Assembly: GCA_934561335.1 (NCBI GenBank)
Contig: CAKTGD010000030.1
Location: 1-12,294 of the forward strand
Direction of reading: 5' to 3'
Source of the DNA: an uncultured Oscillospiraceae bacterium
GTDB taxonomy: Bacteria; Bacillota_A; Clostridia; Oscillospirales; Oscillospiraceae
DNA length: 12,294 nt
Position numbers and translations under genes: made by a program. Below, piece after piece: positions 1 through 7,799 of the stretch. A model generated the notes under the pieces. It saw only the letters and a program-made list of their open reading frames with translations, did not search any database and had not been told where the DNA came from. How positions within the stretch are numbered: position 1 is the first letter of the stretch; each line of letters begins with the position of its first letter.

Positions 1-435
1 GTGGGCGAGCGTACCGCCGAGATGATGAAGATGCGCATCGGCTGCGTGTTCCCCAAGGAGGAGGAGACCTCCATCGATGTAAAGGGCCGCTGCCTGCTGA
101 CCGGCCTGCCCAAAACGCTGACGGTGACCTCCACGGAGATGCTGGAGGCCTTTGAAGAGCCGGTGGAGCGGATTCTGGAAACCGTGCACGGCGTGCTGGA
201 GCGTACCCCGCCTGAGCTGGTGGCCGATATCTCCGATAACGGTATTGTGATGACCGGCGGCGGCAGCTTGGTGGACGGCTTCGACAAGCTGATCACAGCG
301 CGTACCGGGATCAATACCGTGGTGGCTGACAGCGCCATCTCCTGCGTGGCCGAGGGTACCGGCAAGAGCCTGGATTCCCTGAACGCCATGACGGACGGCA
401 CCGTGAACCTGAGCCGCCGCAAGCAGATGAACTGA
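1..435 (+). CDS. mreB: Rod shape-determining protein MreB, C-terminal part (5' end outside window)
   Basis: This is the C-terminal ~144 residues of an actin-like MreB protein, which forms membrane-associated filaments that guide lateral cell-wall synthesis. The frame is open from base 1. The GTG at position 1 encodes the Val of a V-G-E-R-T-A-E stretch that is internal in full MreB (usually ~335-345 aa), so it should not be taken as a start. Visible hallmarks are the G-E-R-T-A-E motif followed by a Lys/Ile-rich strand, the E-P-V-x-R-I-L helix (~52-59 of this fragment), the nucleotide-binding M-T-G-G-G-S-L loop (~84-90) and the conserved C-V-A-x-G-T-G-K-S-L end (~115-124). The tail of ~20 residues after that is mildly variable, as usual. 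Its stop is followed by two hairpins, the second a terminator. Mbl or another MreB paralogue cannot be excluded from the fragment. Confidence 0.9.
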   Translation: MGERTAEMMKMRIGCVFPKEEETSIDVKGRCLLTGLPKTLTVTSTEMLEAFEEPVERILETVHGVLERTPPELVADISDNGIVMTGGGSLVDGFDKLITARTGINTVVADSAISCVAEGTGKSLDSLNAMTDGTVNLSRRKQMN

Positions 436-442
436 AAGACCC

Positions 443-470
443 TTTGGCAGAGCCGGCAGGCTCTGCCAAA
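443..470. repeat. 12-bp perfect hairpin without T-run
   Basis: TTTGGCAGAGCC and GGCTCTGCCAAA form a perfect 12-bp stem around a GGCA loop, starting 7 bases after the mreB stop. Neither side has a T-tract, so it is not a classical intrinsic terminator. It may stabilise the mreB 3' end or be a copy of a dispersed palindromic unit. Confidence 0.7.
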
Positions 471-491
471 AGAGAGCGTATCATGAACCGG

Positions 492-524
492 GAACGGCCA
501 CCGCACGGTGGCCGTTCTTTTTTT
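492..524 (+). terminator. Intrinsic terminator after mreB
   Basis: GAACGGCCACCG and CGGTGGCCGTTC form a perfect, GC-rich 12-bp stem followed directly by seven Ts (518-524). It closes the mreB unit and insulates the ABC transporter operon downstream. Confidence 0.92.
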
Positions 525-566
525 GCCATGTACCGTCTTTTTGCCCAAAAGTTTTATGAAAAAACT

Positions 567-595
567 TTGCTTTATGGCGGAAAGTATAGTATACT
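567..595 (+). promoter_or_regulatory. Sigma-A promoter of the nucleoside ABC transporter operon
   Basis: TTGCTT (567-572), a 17-base spacer and TATACT (590-595) make a good vegetative promoter; TATAGT at 585-590 is an alternative -10. The start of transcription would be near 602, giving a ~68-base leader. Within the leader, C-C-C-G-C near 616 can pair with G-C-G-G-G near 636 to make a modest hairpin ahead of the ribosome binding site. I see no recognised purine riboswitch core there. Confidence 0.75.
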
Positions 596-669
596 GAAGC
601 TACATCATGGTTTCCGTCCCCGCGGATGCGAAAAGCGGCGGGCCATAAAACGGAAGGGAGGGCGAAAAC

Positions 670-2208
670 TTGGATACACCGTATGCCATCGAAATGCTGC
701 ATATCACCAAACGGTTTCCCGGTATCATCGCCAATGACGACATCACCTTACAGGTGAAAAAGGGAGAGATTCACGCGCTGCTGGGCGAAAACGGCGCGGG
801 AAAGTCCACCCTGATGAGCGTGCTGTTCGGCCTGTACCAGCCGGAGGAGGGCACCATCAAGAAGGATGGGGTGGAGGTTTCCATCAAGGACCCCAACGAC
901 GCCAACGCGCTGGGCATCGGCATGGTCCACCAGCACTTCAAGCTGGTGGAATGCTTCTCCGTGCTGGACAACATCATCATGGGCGTGGAGCCTACAAAGC
1001 ATGGCTTCCTGCAAAAGCGTGAGGCGCGCCAACGGGTGCTGGCGCTCAGCGAGAAATATGGCCTGAAGGTGGACCCGGACGCGCTGATCGAGGATATCAC
1101 CGTGGGCATGCAGCAGCGTACCGAGATTCTGAAGATGCTGTACCGCGATAACGAGATCCTTATTTTTGACGAACCCACCGCCGTGCTGACGCCGCAGGAG
1201 ATCGACGAGCTGATGGAGATCATGCGCCATCTGGCGTCAGAGGGCAAGAGCATTCTCTTCATCTCCCACAAGCTCAACGAGATCATGGCCGTGGCCGACC
1301 GCTGCACCGTGCTGCGCAAGGGCCGGTATGTGGGCACCGTAGAGACAAAGGATACCACCATGGAGCAGCTGTCTGCCATGATGGTGGGCCGCAGCGTCAA
1401 CTTCCATGTCGAGAAAAAACCGGCTGCCCCCGGCGATGTGGTGCTGGATGTGGAGCATATGACCGTGGCCAGCAAGGCGCATAAGAACAACGCCGTGAAG
1501 GATGTAAGCCTGCGGGTACACCGGGGCGAGATCGTCTGCCTCGCCGGGATCGACGGCAATGGCCAGACAGAGTTTGTCTACGGGTTGACCGGACTGGAGC
1601 CGCTGAGCGCCGGCAAGATCAGTCTCTGCGGCAAGGATATTACCCATGCCTCTATCCGCAGGCGGAATGTTATGGGCATGTCCCATATTCCGGAGGATCG
1701 GCATAAGCACGGTCTGGTGCTGGACTATACGCTGGAGGATAATCTGGTGCTCCAGCGGTACTTCGAGCCGGAGTTCACCGACAAGGCCGGCTTCCTCCGC
1801 CGCGACAACATCCGCCGCTACGCGGAGAAGCTGATCGAGCAGTACGATGTCCGCAGCGGACAGGGGCCTGTGACCATTGCCCGCAGTATGTCCGGCGGCA
1901 ACCAGCAAAAGGCCATCGTGGCCCGCGAGATCGACAAGGACCCCGAGCTGCTGGTGGCGGTTCAGCCCACCCGCGGTCTGGACGTGGGCGCCATCGAGTA
2001 TATCCACAAGCAGCTGGTGGCCGAGAGAGACAAGGGTAAAGCGGTGCTGCTGGTGTCTCTGGAGCTGGACGAGGTGATGGACGTGCCTGACCGTATCCTT
2101 GTCATGTACGAGGGGGAGATCGTGGGCGAGCTGGATCCCAAGACCACCACTCAGGAGGAGCTGGGCCTGTACATGGCCGGCGCCAAGAGAGATGAGGTGA
2201 CGGTATGA
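670..2208 (+). CDS. nupO: Nucleoside ABC importer ATP-binding protein (NupO/YufO-like, two ATPase domains)
   Basis: This 512-aa protein has two ABC ATPase domains in one chain and would power import of nucleosides or similar ligands by the BmpA-type transporter formed with the next two permeases. Domain 1 has Walker A G-E-N-G-A-G-K-S-T (39-47), a signature-like T-V-G-M-Q-Q-R (144-150), Walker B I-F-D-E-P (D167, E168) and H-loop H200. Domain 2 has a degenerate Walker A G-I-D-G-N-G-Q-T-E (293-301) with no Lys, then S-G-G-N-Q-Q-K (408-414) and V-Q-P-T-R-G-L-D. This active/degenerate asymmetry is typical of the RbsA/YufO family, so it is normal and not damage. The start is TTG at 670, 8 bases after an AGGGAGG site; the frame gives the expected N-terminus. 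It shares ATGA with the following gene. Family confidence is high; the exact substrate is inferred. Confidence 0.9.
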   Translation: MDTPYAIEMLHITKRFPGIIANDDITLQVKKGEIHALLGENGAGKSTLMSVLFGLYQPEEGTIKKDGVEVSIKDPNDANALGIGMVHQHFKLVECFSVLDNIIMGVEPTKHGFLQKREARQRVLALSEKYGLKVDPDALIEDITVGMQQRTEILKMLYRDNEILIFDEPTAVLTPQEIDELMEIMRHLASEGKSILFISHKLNEIMAVADRCTVLRKGRYVGTVETKDTTMEQLSAMMVGRSVNFHVEKKPAAPGDVVLDVEHMTVASKAHKNNAVKDVSLRVHRGEIVCLAGIDGNGQTEFVYGLTGLEPLSAGKISLCGKDITHASIRRRNVMGMSHIPEDRHKHGLVLDYTLEDNLVLQRYFEPEFTDKAGFLRRDNIRRYAEKLIEQYDVRSGQGPVTIARSMSGGNQQKAIVAREIDKDPELLVAVQPTRGLDVGAIEYIHKQLVAERDKGKAVLLVSLELDEVMDVPDRILVMYEGEIVGELDPKTTTQEELGLYMAGAKRDEVTV

Positions 2209-3362
2209 AAAAGAATATCCTGAAGAATAGCGGGGTGCAGTCCCTGCTGGCGTCTCTGGCCTGTGTGGTGCTGGGCATGTTCATCGGCTACATTGTGCTG
2301 CTGTTCATCAACCCGGACGGCGCCGGCGAGGCCATCGCCACCGTCATGAAGAACTTCCTGACCTACAGCCGTGCGGACACGCAGGCGAAATATCTGGGCA
2401 ATACACTGGTCAAGACCGCGCCGCTGCTGATGTGCGCGCTGGCTATCCTGTTCGCCTATAAGGTGGGATTGTTCAACATCGGCGCCGCCGGCCAGTACTG
2501 CGCCGGCGCGGCCCTGAGCCTGTACGCCGCACTGGCGTGGGGCTGGAGCTGGCTGCCCTGCATGTTGCTGGCCATGGCGGGCGGCGCTCTGCTGGGTACC
2601 GTTTCCGGCCTGCTGAAATCCTACTGCAACGTCAACGAGGTCATCTCCGGTATCATGCTCAACTGGATCGTCCTCTACCTGACCAATATGCTCCTGACAA
2701 ACGTCAAGGAGGTAGCCAGCCCCTATACCGTGGTGCTGGCGGACACCAACCCCCGTGCGCTGCTGCCCTCTCTGGGGCTGGGCGCTCTGTTCAACGACAA
2801 CAAGTATGTGGGTCTTGCGCTGCCGCTGTCCGTGGTCATCGCCGTCCTTGTCTGGGTGGTGCTGGAAAAGACCCGCTTCGGCTACGAGCTGCGGGCCACC
2901 GGCAACAATAAGAACGCCGCCAAGTACTGCGGCATGGCGGAAAAGCGCAACATCATCCTGACGCTGGCCATCTCCGGCGCACTGGCGGCGCTGGGCGCGT
3001 CCATGTTCTACCTCACCGGCTATGAACAGTGGCAGTGCACCGCCTCCTCCGTGCCCGGCATGGGATTCAGCGGCATCGCCGCCGCATTCCTTGGCGGCCT
3101 GCACCCCATCGGCACCATTCTGGCGTCCTTCTTCATCCAGCATATCACCGCCGGCGGCGCCTATGTGGATAAAACCATGTACTGCGCCCAGATCTCCGAC
3201 CTGATCGCCGCCGTGATCATCTACCTGTGCGGCTTCGTTCTGTTTATGAAGTATGCCATGAACCGCGCCATTGACCGGCGCGAGGAGCGGGCCATTCACA
3301 AGGCAAAGGAGCGCTCTGCTGCACAAGCAGATGCATCTGATGAGAAGGGAGGCGATCGGTAA
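2205..3362 (+). CDS. nupP: Nucleoside ABC importer permease 1 (NupP/YufP-like)
   Basis: A 385-aa polytopic membrane protein of the branched-chain/ribose-type permease family (BPD_transp_2), half of the channel of the importer. It begins with a short charged tail and a long hydrophobic segment (~13-35). It carries the family's G-L-F-N-I-G-A-A-G-Q motif (88-97) and N-V-N-E-V-I-S-G-I-M-L-N-W-I (142-155), then further hydrophobic segments to about residue 347. The last ~38 residues are strongly hydrophilic and charged, a cytoplasmic tail somewhat longer than usual. The ATG at 2205 overlaps the ATPase stop (ATGA), implying translational coupling, and its stop overlaps the next start (TAATG). Confidence 0.9.
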   Translation: MKKNILKNSGVQSLLASLACVVLGMFIGYIVLLFINPDGAGEAIATVMKNFLTYSRADTQAKYLGNTLVKTAPLLMCALAILFAYKVGLFNIGAAGQYCAGAALSLYAALAWGWSWLPCMLLAMAGGALLGTVSGLLKSYCNVNEVISGIMLNWIVLYLTNMLLTNVKEVASPYTVVLADTNPRALLPSLGLGALFNDNKYVGLALPLSVVIAVLVWVVLEKTRFGYELRATGNNKNAAKYCGMAEKRNIILTLAISGALAALGASMFYLTGYEQWQCTASSVPGMGFSGIAAAFLGGLHPIGTILASFFIQHITAGGAYVDKTMYCAQISDLIAAVIIYLCGFVLFMKYAMNRAIDRREERAIHKAKERSAAQADASDEKGGDR

Positions 3363-4303
3363 TGGTACTGCTGATGCAATATACATTGATCTTCGCCTCC
3401 GTGCTGATCCTTGTGGCGCTGGGCGGCTGCTTCTCCGAGCATTCCGGCGTCATCAATCTGGGTCTGGAGGGCGTTATGATCATGGGCGCGCTGGGCGGCG
3501 CGCTGGCCATGCGCTACATGCCTGCCTCCGCCTCCGCCTTTTCCATGATCGTGGTGGTGCTGCTCTCTGCCGCCGTGCTGGGCACAATTTATTCCAGTCT
3601 GCTGGCGGTGGCCTGCATCAACTTCAAGGCGGATCAGACCATTGTGGGTACGGCGCTGAACATGCTGGGCACTGCCGGCGCCACCGTGATTGTCAAGGCC
3701 ATCAACACCGCCTCCAACCCCGACGACGTGTCCTCCATTATCCAGTATGCCGGTGCCAAAAAGGCGTTCTCGGTGAATATCGGCTCTTTCGAGTTCAGCT
3801 GGTTTATGCTGGTAACGCTGCTGCTGCTGATTGCCGCCTATGTGGTGCTCTATAAGACCCGTTTCGGCCTGCGGCTGATGGCCTGCGGCGAGCATCCGCA
3901 GGCGGCGGACTCTGTGGGTATCAACGTCTACAGGATGCGCTGGGCCGGCGTGCTGATCTCCGGTATGCTGGGCGGCCTGGGCGGCATCGTGTTCATCACC
4001 GCCGGCGTGTCCGAGTGGCGGTTTGAATACGGCGTGGCCGGCTTCGGTTTTCTGGCGCTGGCCGTCATGATCTTCGGCCAGTGGAAGCCCACCCGCATTG
4101 CGCTGGCGGCGCTGCTGTTCGGACTGTTCCGCGCACTGTCCAATGTGTACGCCGGGTTCGAATTCCTGAAGGCCATGAACATCCCCAGCCCCGTGTACAA
4201 CATGATGCCCTATGTGATCTCTCTGCTGGTGCTGGCCTTCACGTCCAAGAAGTCCCGCGCCCCCAAGGCGGAGGGTATCCCCTACGACAAGGGCCAGCGC
4301 TGA
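3362..4303 (+). CDS. nupQ: Nucleoside ABC importer permease 2 (NupQ/YufQ-like)
   Basis: A 313-aa hydrophobic permease that pairs with the previous one. It shows the G-V-I-N-L-G-L-E-G-V-M-I-M-G-A motif (29-43), the A-D-Q-T-I-V-G-T-A-L-N block (90-100) and a C-terminal G-Q-W-K-P-T-R segment that are typical of the second permease of BmpA-linked importers. It starts at ATG 3362, one base overlapping the previous stop, with an AAGGGAGG site inside the end of the upstream gene. Order and tight overlaps (ATPase-permease-permease) match the nupOPQ arrangement of Bacillus. It is followed within 20 bases by a strong terminator, so the operon ends here with no bmpA-like lipoprotein gene. Confidence 0.9.
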   Translation: MVLLMQYTLIFASVLILVALGGCFSEHSGVINLGLEGVMIMGALGGALAMRYMPASASAFSMIVVVLLSAAVLGTIYSSLLAVACINFKADQTIVGTALNMLGTAGATVIVKAINTASNPDDVSSIIQYAGAKKAFSVNIGSFEFSWFMLVTLLLLIAAYVVLYKTRFGLRLMACGEHPQAADSVGINVYRMRWAGVLISGMLGGLGGIVFITAGVSEWRFEYGVAGFGFLALAVMIFGQWKPTRIALAALLFGLFRALSNVYAGFEFLKAMNIPSPVYNMMPYVISLLVLAFTSKKSRAPKAEGIPYDKGQR

Positions 4304-4318
4304 GCGGCTCTCATAAAA

Positions 4319-4357
4319 AAATAAGCGGAAGCCTCCGCCGGAGGCTTCCGCTTATTT
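4319..4357. terminator. Bidirectional terminator between the transporter operon and the minus-strand genes
   Basis: Bases 4319-4336 and 4340-4357 are perfect reverse complements (18-bp stem, core GCGGAAGCCTCC, loop GCC). The stem ends in A/T on both sides and an A-run lies to the left (4314-4321), so it can end transcripts coming from the transporter operon and from the opposite strand. Confidence 0.88.
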
Positions 4358-4411
4358 CTGATCAAATGGTATGCTGCCCACGGCCGGCAGGCGGCGTTTT
4401 CCGGCAAAGCG

Positions 4412-4443
4412 AAAAGAGGAATGACCTGCGTCATTCCTCTTTT
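4412..4443 (-). terminator. Hairpin terminator after the small P-loop gene
   Basis: AAAAGAGGAATGAC and GTCATTCCTCTTTT form a perfect 14-bp stem with loop CTGC, 34 bases beyond the minus-strand gene stop. On the minus strand the stem ends in TTTT and is followed by CGCTTTG. It would act together with the stronger hairpin at 4319-4357. Confidence 0.7.
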
Positions 4444-4476
4444 GATTCAGCCGCGCAGATTTTGCGCAGACGCTTT

Positions 4477-4887
4477 TCAGGTGTACTGGCGCAGACCCTC
4501 GGTTGCCAGATCCTCGTCGGCGCTGATGGTAACGGTGAACTTCACATCGTTGCTGCCGCTGAAACGGTCCAGCCAGCCCAGGAAATTCTCCACCGCCTGC
4601 AGATCCTTGTCCCCGGCAATCTTGCACAGGTTATCCACGAACACATGGGAAATATCGTAATTGCCGGCATACAGGCCGCAGATGAAGCCGCGCAGGCATT
4701 CGTAATTATTCACGTTATACTCGCTGGCGTTGACCAGACGCACATTGTAGCTGACGTCATAGGTCATGTCGGCGCTGGGCTCGATGCATACAACGCTGCC
4801 GCTTTCGTTTTCAACGGCAGAATGGATCAGCTCGATCAACTGTTTCGTCTTACCTGCACCGTTGGAACCCATAATCAATCTAACCAT
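4477..4887 (-). CDS. Small P-loop NTPase-like protein of unknown function
   Basis: A 136-aa cytosolic protein with a clear Walker A G-S-N-G-A-G-K-T (7-14) at its very N-terminus. A short hydrophobic strand V-V-C-I-E-P follows (~32-37), then a Walker B-like H-V-F-V-D-N with D85, and a late beta strand F-T-V-T-I-S-A-D (117-124). The order of strands and short length recall thymidine-kinase/RecA-type P-loop folds, but no zinc-binding cysteine pairs or nucleoside lasso are seen, so I do not call it a kinase. I recall similar short proteins being widespread in Clostridia, sometimes loosely named ATP-binding or PilT-like; function is not known to me. The ATG has a good AAAGGAG site 8 bases upstream, its own promoter (4937-4965), and hairpins downstream, so it is a one-gene unit. 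Confidence 0.8.
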   Translation of the reverse strand: MVRLIMGSNGAGKTKQLIELIHSAVENESGSVVCIEPSADMTYDVSYNVRLVNASEYNVNNYECLRGFICGLYAGNYDISHVFVDNLCKIAGDKDLQAVENFLGWLDRFSGSNDVKFTVTISADEDLATEGLRQYT

Positions 4888-4936
4888 AAGAAATCACTCC
4901 TTTATCCAAAGTGGAGATGGGGATACTCCTATTTAC

Positions 4937-4965
4937 AGAATAGCATATCCGCATCAAAAATGCAA
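4937..4965 (-). promoter_or_regulatory. Sigma-A promoter of the small P-loop gene
   Basis: Read on the minus strand: TTGCAT, a 17-base spacer, then TATTCT. The transcript would start near 4930, about 43 bases before the ATG. Confidence 0.72.
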
Positions 4966-5004
4966 CGAAAAAAACCGTAAATTCGTAAGGAGTTTCAAAG
5001 CCCC

Positions 5005-6342
5005 TCAACGCCCCAGCTTCTTGAGCAGCGTGGCGCGCAGCTCCTCATAACCGGGCTTGCCCAGCAGGGCGAACATGTTTTTCTTATAGGCCTCTACGCC
5101 GGGCTGGTCAAAGGGATTCACGTCCAGCAGATAGCCGCTCAGTCCGCAGGCATACTCGAAGAAATAGATCAGCGCGCCAAGGGTGTGGGCGTTGCTGCTG
5201 TCGGTTTCGATGATGATGTTGGGCACGCCGCCCTCAACGTGGGCCAGCAGCGTACCGTCCATGGCCTGACGGGCGATGAAATCCATGGATTTGCCTGCCA
5301 GGAAGTTCAGCCCGTCGCCGTCTGCCGCGTCAAAGGGCACCTGCTGTTGATGGGCGGAGGGGCCGAAGCGCACCACGGTTTCAAATAGATGCCGCTCGCC
5401 CTGCTGAATATACTGGCCCATGGAGTGCAGATCGGCGGTAAACTCGACGCTGGCGGGGAACAAGCCCTTGTTCTCCTTGCCCTCGCTCTCGCCGTACAGC
5501 TGCTTCCACCACTCGGCCATGAAGCGGAAGGCCGGCTCATAGGCGGCCAGGATCTCGATCTTGCGGCCCATGCGGTACAGCTCATACCGTGCGCCGGCGT
5601 ATTGCCACGCGGGATTGTCCGCCATTTCACCGGCTGCGCAGGTCTCCATCATCTCTGCCGCGCCGCCCATCAGCGCGTCGATGTCGATGCCGGCGGCAGC
5701 GATGGGCAGCAGGCCCACGGCCGTCAGCACGCTGTAGCGCCCGCCGATATTGTCGGGCACCACAAAGGTCTCGTAGCCGTTGGCGTCCGCCAGAGATTTC
5801 AGCGCGCCCTTGTGCGCATCAGTGGTGGCATAGATCCGCCGCGCCGCGCCCTCCTTGCCGTAGCGCTGCTCCAGCAGCTCCCGGAAAAAGCGGAAGGCCA
5901 CGGCAGGCTCGGTGGTGGTGCCGGATTTGGAGATCACGTTAACGGAGAAGTCCACATCCGCCACCAGCTCCATCACCTCCGTCAGCGCTTCGCTGCTCAG
6001 GCCGTTGCCGATAAAGTAGATGTTGGGCGTTGCCTTCTTTTTCAGGTTATAGTTGGGCGAGCACAGGCACTCGATCACGCCGCGCGCCCCCAGATAAGAG
6101 CCGCCGATACCAATGACCACCAGCGCCTGAGAATCCTGCTGGATCCGCTTTGCCGCAGTCTTGATCCGATCATATTCCTGCCGGTCATAGTCCCGGGGCA
6201 GGTGCACCCAGCCGGTAAACTCGCCGCCCAGACCGTCGCCCTGCTGCAAATGGGTATGGGCAATGCGCAGCCGGGGAGTCAGCGCCGCCTCATAGGGCAG
6301 ACGCAGAAAGCTCTGAATATTGGTAAGGTCAACCTTGATCAT
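5005..6342 (-). CDS. pgi: Glucose-6-phosphate isomerase
   Basis: A 445-aa cytosolic enzyme that interconverts glucose 6-phosphate and fructose 6-phosphate in glycolysis and gluconeogenesis; the length is usual for the Firmicutes form. Seen in order: G-I-G-G-S-Y-L-G (78-85) and S-K-S-G-T-T-T-E (138-145), both sugar-phosphate-binding SIS-domain loops; the first family signature D-N-I-G-G-R-Y-S (197-204); Y-G-E-S-E-G-K with the likely catalytic Glu285; D-L-H-S-M-G-Q with His306; and the second signature [12 protein letters not shown] ending in Lys420. These three residues line up at a constant offset with the catalytic Glu/His/Lys I recall for the Bacillus enzyme. The start has an AGGAGG site 8 bases upstream. 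No clear terminator follows, so some read-through into the P-loop gene is possible. Confidence 0.96.
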   Translation of the reverse strand: MIKVDLTNIQSFLRLPYEAALTPRLRIAHTHLQQGDGLGGEFTGWVHLPRDYDRQEYDRIKTAAKRIQQDSQALVVIGIGGSYLGARGVIECLCSPNYNLKKKATPNIYFIGNGLSSEALTEVMELVADVDFSVNVISKSGTTTEPAVAFRFFRELLEQRYGKEGAARRIYATTDAHKGALKSLADANGYETFVVPDNIGGRYSVLTAVGLLPIAAAGIDIDALMGGAAEMMETCAAGEMADNPAWQYAGARYELYRMGRKIEILAAYEPAFRFMAEWWKQLYGESEGKENKGLFPASVEFTADLHSMGQYIQQGERHLFETVVRFGPSAHQQQVPFDAADGDGLNFLAGKSMDFIARQAMDGTLLAHVEGGVPNIIIETDSSNAHTLGALIYFFEYACGLSGYLLDVNPFDQPGVEAYKKNMFALLGKPGYEELRATLLKKLGR

Positions 6343-6407
6343 CGTATATGCCTCCTAAGTAGATCTGACAGGTATCTGGTTTTGATCACACTATCTTGTA
6401 AAGATTA

Positions 6408-6436
6408 ATGATACATTGCCGCAAGGGAAAATACAA
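6408..6436 (-). promoter_or_regulatory. Candidate sigma-A promoter of pgi
   Basis: Minus strand: TTGTAT, a 17-base spacer and TATCAT, in the 108-base gap between the carboxypeptidase gene and pgi. The leader would be about 58 bases. Both boxes deviate from consensus, so this is moderate evidence. Confidence 0.5.
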
Positions 6437-6450
6437 GGGGAACTTTGCAT

Positions 6451-7593
6451 TCAGCCGCAAAAAAGAGCCATGCGCAGCATTTGTACCGCCGTTTGCCCCC
6501 AGGAAAGCCGTGCTACGTCCTCACCTGCCACAACGGGAATCGTCAAAAGCTCCTCCCCCTCGCGCCGGATGCTCAGCGTTCCCAGCGTCTGGCCTGCCTG
6601 CACCGGGGCACAGACCCGTTCGGGCAGCGTCAGCGTTTGCGTCAGGCCGGAGGCGCGGCTTTTTTCCAGCAGCAGGGTGCGGCCTTCCTCCGGCAGCGCG
6701 GTGGTCACCGTGTCCGCGCTGCCCAGCGTGACGGGCAGGGCGGGCAGCGGCTCTTCCGGTTCAAGCGTCAGCAGCGTATAGACGGAAAACCCGTAATTGA
6801 GCAGCGCTTTGGCGTCCGTATTCCGGCTCTCGGCGGTGGCGCCCTTCATCACCACGGCGATCAGCTCCATGCCCTCCCGCTCCGCCGTGGCGCTGATGCA
6901 GTATCCGGCCTCCTGCGTAAAACCGGTTTTCAGTCCCGTGGCCCCGTCATAGAACCGAATCAGCTTGTTGGTGTTGTTCAGGCCGAAGGTGCCGTTTCGG
7001 AGAGTGTCCATCCAGATGGTGGTATAGGTGCGGATCTGCGGGTGGTACGCCAGCAGCTGGCGGCTCATCAGGGCAATGTCGTAGGCGGAGGTAACGTGTC
7101 CCTCTGCCGTCAGGCCGGTACAGTTGACAAAATGGGTGTCCTTCATGCCCAGCTCCCGGGCGCGGTTGTTCATCTGCTCTACAAACAGCTCCGTCGCGCC
7201 TGCCACATGCTCCGCCAGCGCCACCGCCGCATCGTTGCCGGAGGACACGCACACGGCCTTGAGCAGATCGTCCACTGTGATCCGCTCACCCTCCGCCAGA
7301 AAAACCTGACTGCCGCCCATTCCGGCGGCATAGGCGCTGACAGTCACCACGTCCTCCGGCGCAATGCGACCGCTGTCAATGGCCTCCATGGTCAGCAGCA
7401 TCGTCATGATTTTGGTGACGCTGGCCGGCGGCAGCGCATCATGCTCATTCTGCGCATAAAGGATCTCGCCGGTTGTTTTTTCCATCAGCAGCGCGGCGTG
7501 GGATGTCAGGGCCAATTCTGCGCCCTGACACGGCACCGCCATACACCCCATCAGCAGCGCCGCCGCCATAAGACCTGCCATCCGCTTCATCAT
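6451..7593 (-). CDS. dacF: Serine-type D-alanyl-D-alanine carboxypeptidase (DacF/PBP5-like)
   Basis: A 380-aa penicillin-binding protein that removes the terminal D-Ala from peptidoglycan pentapeptides outside the cell, limiting crosslinking. The N-terminus is a signal peptide (1-~24: basic M-M-K-R, hydrophobic core, A-V-P-C-Q-G). The three active-site motifs are intact: S-V-T-K with nucleophile Ser58 and Lys61, S-G-N at 118-120, and K-T-G at 222-224. After ~250 comes the beta-rich C-terminal domain of the PBP5 group, and the last ~18 residues form an amphipathic helix-like end that probably rests on the membrane. L-L-M-G-C (13-17) inside the signal could mimic a lipobox but is non-canonical. 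Two ATGs are adjacent; the first is 5 bases after AAGGGAGGC. dacA versus dacF cannot be decided from sequence alone. Confidence 0.93.
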   Translation of the reverse strand: MMKRMAGLMAAALLMGCMAVPCQGAELALTSHAALLMEKTTGEILYAQNEHDALPPASVTKIMTMLLTMEAIDSGRIAPEDVVTVSAYAAGMGGSQVFLAEGERITVDDLLKAVCVSSGNDAAVALAEHVAGATELFVEQMNNRARELGMKDTHFVNCTGLTAEGHVTSAYDIALMSRQLLAYHPQIRTYTTIWMDTLRNGTFGLNNTNKLIRFYDGATGLKTGFTQEAGYCISATAEREGMELIAVVMKGATAESRNTDAKALLNYGFSVYTLLTLEPEEPLPALPVTLGSADTVTTALPEEGRTLLLEKSRASGLTQTLTLPERVCAPVQAGQTLGTLSIRREGEELLTIPVVAGEDVARLSWGQTAVQMLRMALFCG

Positions 7594-7628
7594 CGTATGC
7601 CTCCCTTTCTTTTCTGCTGCTATGATAT

Positions 7629-7668
7629 GCCGCAGCGGCAGAGCCTATGCCCCGCGTTCCGCTGCGGC
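7629..7668. repeat. GC-rich inverted repeat in the dacF leader
   Basis: GCCGCAGCGG and CCGCTGCGGC form a 10-bp perfect stem with a 20-base loop, ending 36 bases upstream of the carboxypeptidase start. No T-run follows. It may be mRNA leader structure; no function is assigned. Confidence 0.5.
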
Positions 7669-7707
7669 GCACGCTGCCGCGCAGAGGGAGCGCCTTTCCT
7701 GTTGCGG

Positions 7708-7737
7708 GCAGCGGGCTTTGCTTGCAAAGCCCGCTGC
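7708..7737. repeat. 13-bp perfect hairpin upstream of dacF
   Basis: GCAGCGGGCTTTG and CAAAGCCCGCTGC form a perfect stem with loop CTTG. On the minus strand its T-run lies before the stem, so it is not a terminator for the lipoprotein gene; that role falls to the hairpin at 7738-7773. Its layout resembles the hairpin at 443-470. Confidence 0.65.
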
Positions 7738-7773
7738 AAAAAAGGGCGCAGATCCGCGAATCGGACCTGCGCC
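7738..7773 (-). terminator. Intrinsic terminator of the lipoprotein gene
   Basis: On the minus strand GGCGCAG pairs with CTGCGCC, with a further 4 pairs inside after one mismatch, and the stem is followed by C then six Ts (7743-7738). It lies 27 bases after the lipoprotein stop. Confidence 0.82.
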
Positions 7774-7799
7774 TGTTCTGCCAGTATGGTGCTTATCCC

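Noticed and set aside
600..669. Purine riboswitch upstream of the nucleoside transporter
   Set aside because: The leader is only ~68 bases and shows a single simple hairpin, not the three-way junction with conserved loops.
1546..1572. Second ATPase domain of the importer as a mutated, dead domain
   Set aside because: The missing Walker A Lys and Walker B change are normal in RbsA/YufO-type tandem ATPases.
2151..3386. 411-codon open frame on the minus strand
   Set aside because: It is antisense to the two permease genes, has a low-complexity His/Gln/Gly-rich translation, and no ribosome site; it is a GC-bias artefact.
5389..6408. 339-codon open frame on the plus strand
   Set aside because: Antisense to pgi, with no start signal and biased composition.
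7543..7555. Lipobox in the carboxypeptidase signal peptide
   Set aside because: L-L-M-G-C has Met at the -2 position and PBP5-type enzymes are normally released by signal peptidase I and held by a C-terminal helix.
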